Source of the DNA: Hirudinaria manillensis
Taxonomy: Eukaryota; Annelida; Clitellata; Hirudinida; Hirudinidae
Assembly (NCBI GenBank): GCA_034509925.1
Contig: CM067536.1
Span: 522,001-586,000, forward strand
DNA: 64,000 nucleotides
Reading direction: 5' to 3'
The translations under genes and the position numbers were made by a program. How positions within the stretch are numbered: position 1 is the stretch's first letter; the number at the start of each line of letters is the position of its first letter. The notes under the pieces are model-generated. The model made no database searches, was not told where the DNA came from, and worked only from the letters and a program-made list of their open reading frames with translations. Shown here one piece after another: positions 63,501-64,000 of the stretch.

Positions 63501-64000
63501 TTCTAAATTACAAATTTTGTATTTTATTATTTATTATTATTATTATTATCAGATTACCAGCAGATGGATTATTATTGCAAGTTTATTTCACAGTTTCTAT
63601 AGCAAAACTTAAAGGTATTATTTACACTGTGGTTTAAATTCCTATAATTATTATTTGTAATAAAGCCTTGAGTATAAGGGTTCAACTGCTACATTCCATA
63701 AAAATTACTTCACCTCCTCCAAGTAGAGGTTCTGTTATATTGTTCTTCCAAGATTTGAATCTTTTTCTATCAAATTTGATTAAATAAATTAATTTTAAAA
63801 ATATTTTGTAACACCACATTTATCAGATTTAAAATAACAGATTTGTTACATTCTTAAACCTATTGCCATCAAATGAGTTCAAGAAATAAACTTTTATTTA
63901 AACAAAAAATTTAATGAAATCAGCAGTTATCCCATTTTTAATGAAGAATAACTAACCTCACATATTTCTTATAAAAAACATATAAAGATATAGTTGCAGC
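60555..64000 (-). CDS. Gene F: receptor (5' end outside window) with synthase-like domain 1
   Basis: Exons, minus strand: 63957 to beyond 64000 transmembrane end (ATISLYVFYKKYVR); 63714-63766 juxtamembrane (RKRFKSWKNNITEPLLGG); repeat exons 62853-62900 (shortened, AGHETKDQENHKNED) and 62659-62721 (VGHETEVLLGQEKQQGRKEE); synthase-like exons 62469-62568, 62242-62368, 61990-62082, 61493-61646, 61246-61329, 60827-60978; tail 60555-60626 (ALFHKMYAEYIKDGVKKW, TGA). All join in frame. It is the mirror-image paralogue of gene E, close throughout (exon four differs at about two residues). The catalytic motif is NHSSN and the loop GGGEVR, as in gene E. The TGA after KKW closes a complete single-domain receptor. 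The Ig exons should lie just past the window end. Confidence 0.8.

Overview
The window looks like AT-rich metazoan nuclear DNA. Genes are split into short exons by GT-AG introns, extracellular immunoglobulin (Ig) domains carry the C..W..DSGKYxC pattern, and the mobile elements (non-LTR retrotransposons with and without an apurinic-type endonuclease, Ty3/gypsy-type LTRs, a Merlin-like element, another TIR transposon) are of invertebrate type. I cannot name the species.

The core is a cluster of related cell-surface receptor genes. Each well-preserved receptor has a signal peptide, four Ig domains (one exon each, all phase 1-1), a transmembrane exon and a basic juxtamembrane exon. The cytoplasmic part differs. 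Genes E (+, 36.6-42.4 kb, cassette to 52.7 kb) and F (-, 64-60.6 kb, cassette to 55.1 kb, 5' end outside the window) carry domains homologous to spermidine synthase. Gene A (-, 24.2-16.4 kb) carries a variable array of 21-residue repeat exons and a short basic tail. Gene B (-, 32.6-25.3 kb) carries a four-unit helical repeat. Gene D (+, 33.3-35.2 kb) is a decayed Ig/TM/synthase-like relic. At 0.2-15.3 kb two tandem copies of a synthase-like cassette lie head to tail, each with its own stop codon, followed by a wrecked third copy.

Every synthase-like domain keeps the Rossmann-fold skeleton, but every one has lost the catalytic Asp of the TDSSDP motif. They therefore look like pseudoenzyme signalling or polyamine-sensing domains rather than enzymes. 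Most modules are symmetrical in intron phase, so they can be gained, lost or swapped without breaking the frame.

Layout. 0-10 kb: synthase-like cassette 1, interrupted by a 5'-truncated LINE (480-2953) and R4/Dong-like elements inside a (TTA)n microsatellite (about 5.65-9.1 kb). 10.1-10.5 kb: LINE relic. 10.5-15.3 kb: cassette 2, which preserves the empty sites for both insertions. 15.8 kb: broken cassette exon. 16.4-24.2 kb: gene A. 25.3-32.6 kb: gene B, with a 2.9-kb TIR transposon in an intron. 33.3-35.2 kb: relic D. 36.6-52.7 kb: gene E with solo LTR, non-autonomous LTR element, LINE pieces and a Merlin-like element. 52.8-53.8 kb: inverted-repeat junction with a LINE at its centre. 53.9 kb to the end: gene F, in mirror image to E. 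Exon limits were read by eye from splice consensus and frame continuity; no transcript data were available.
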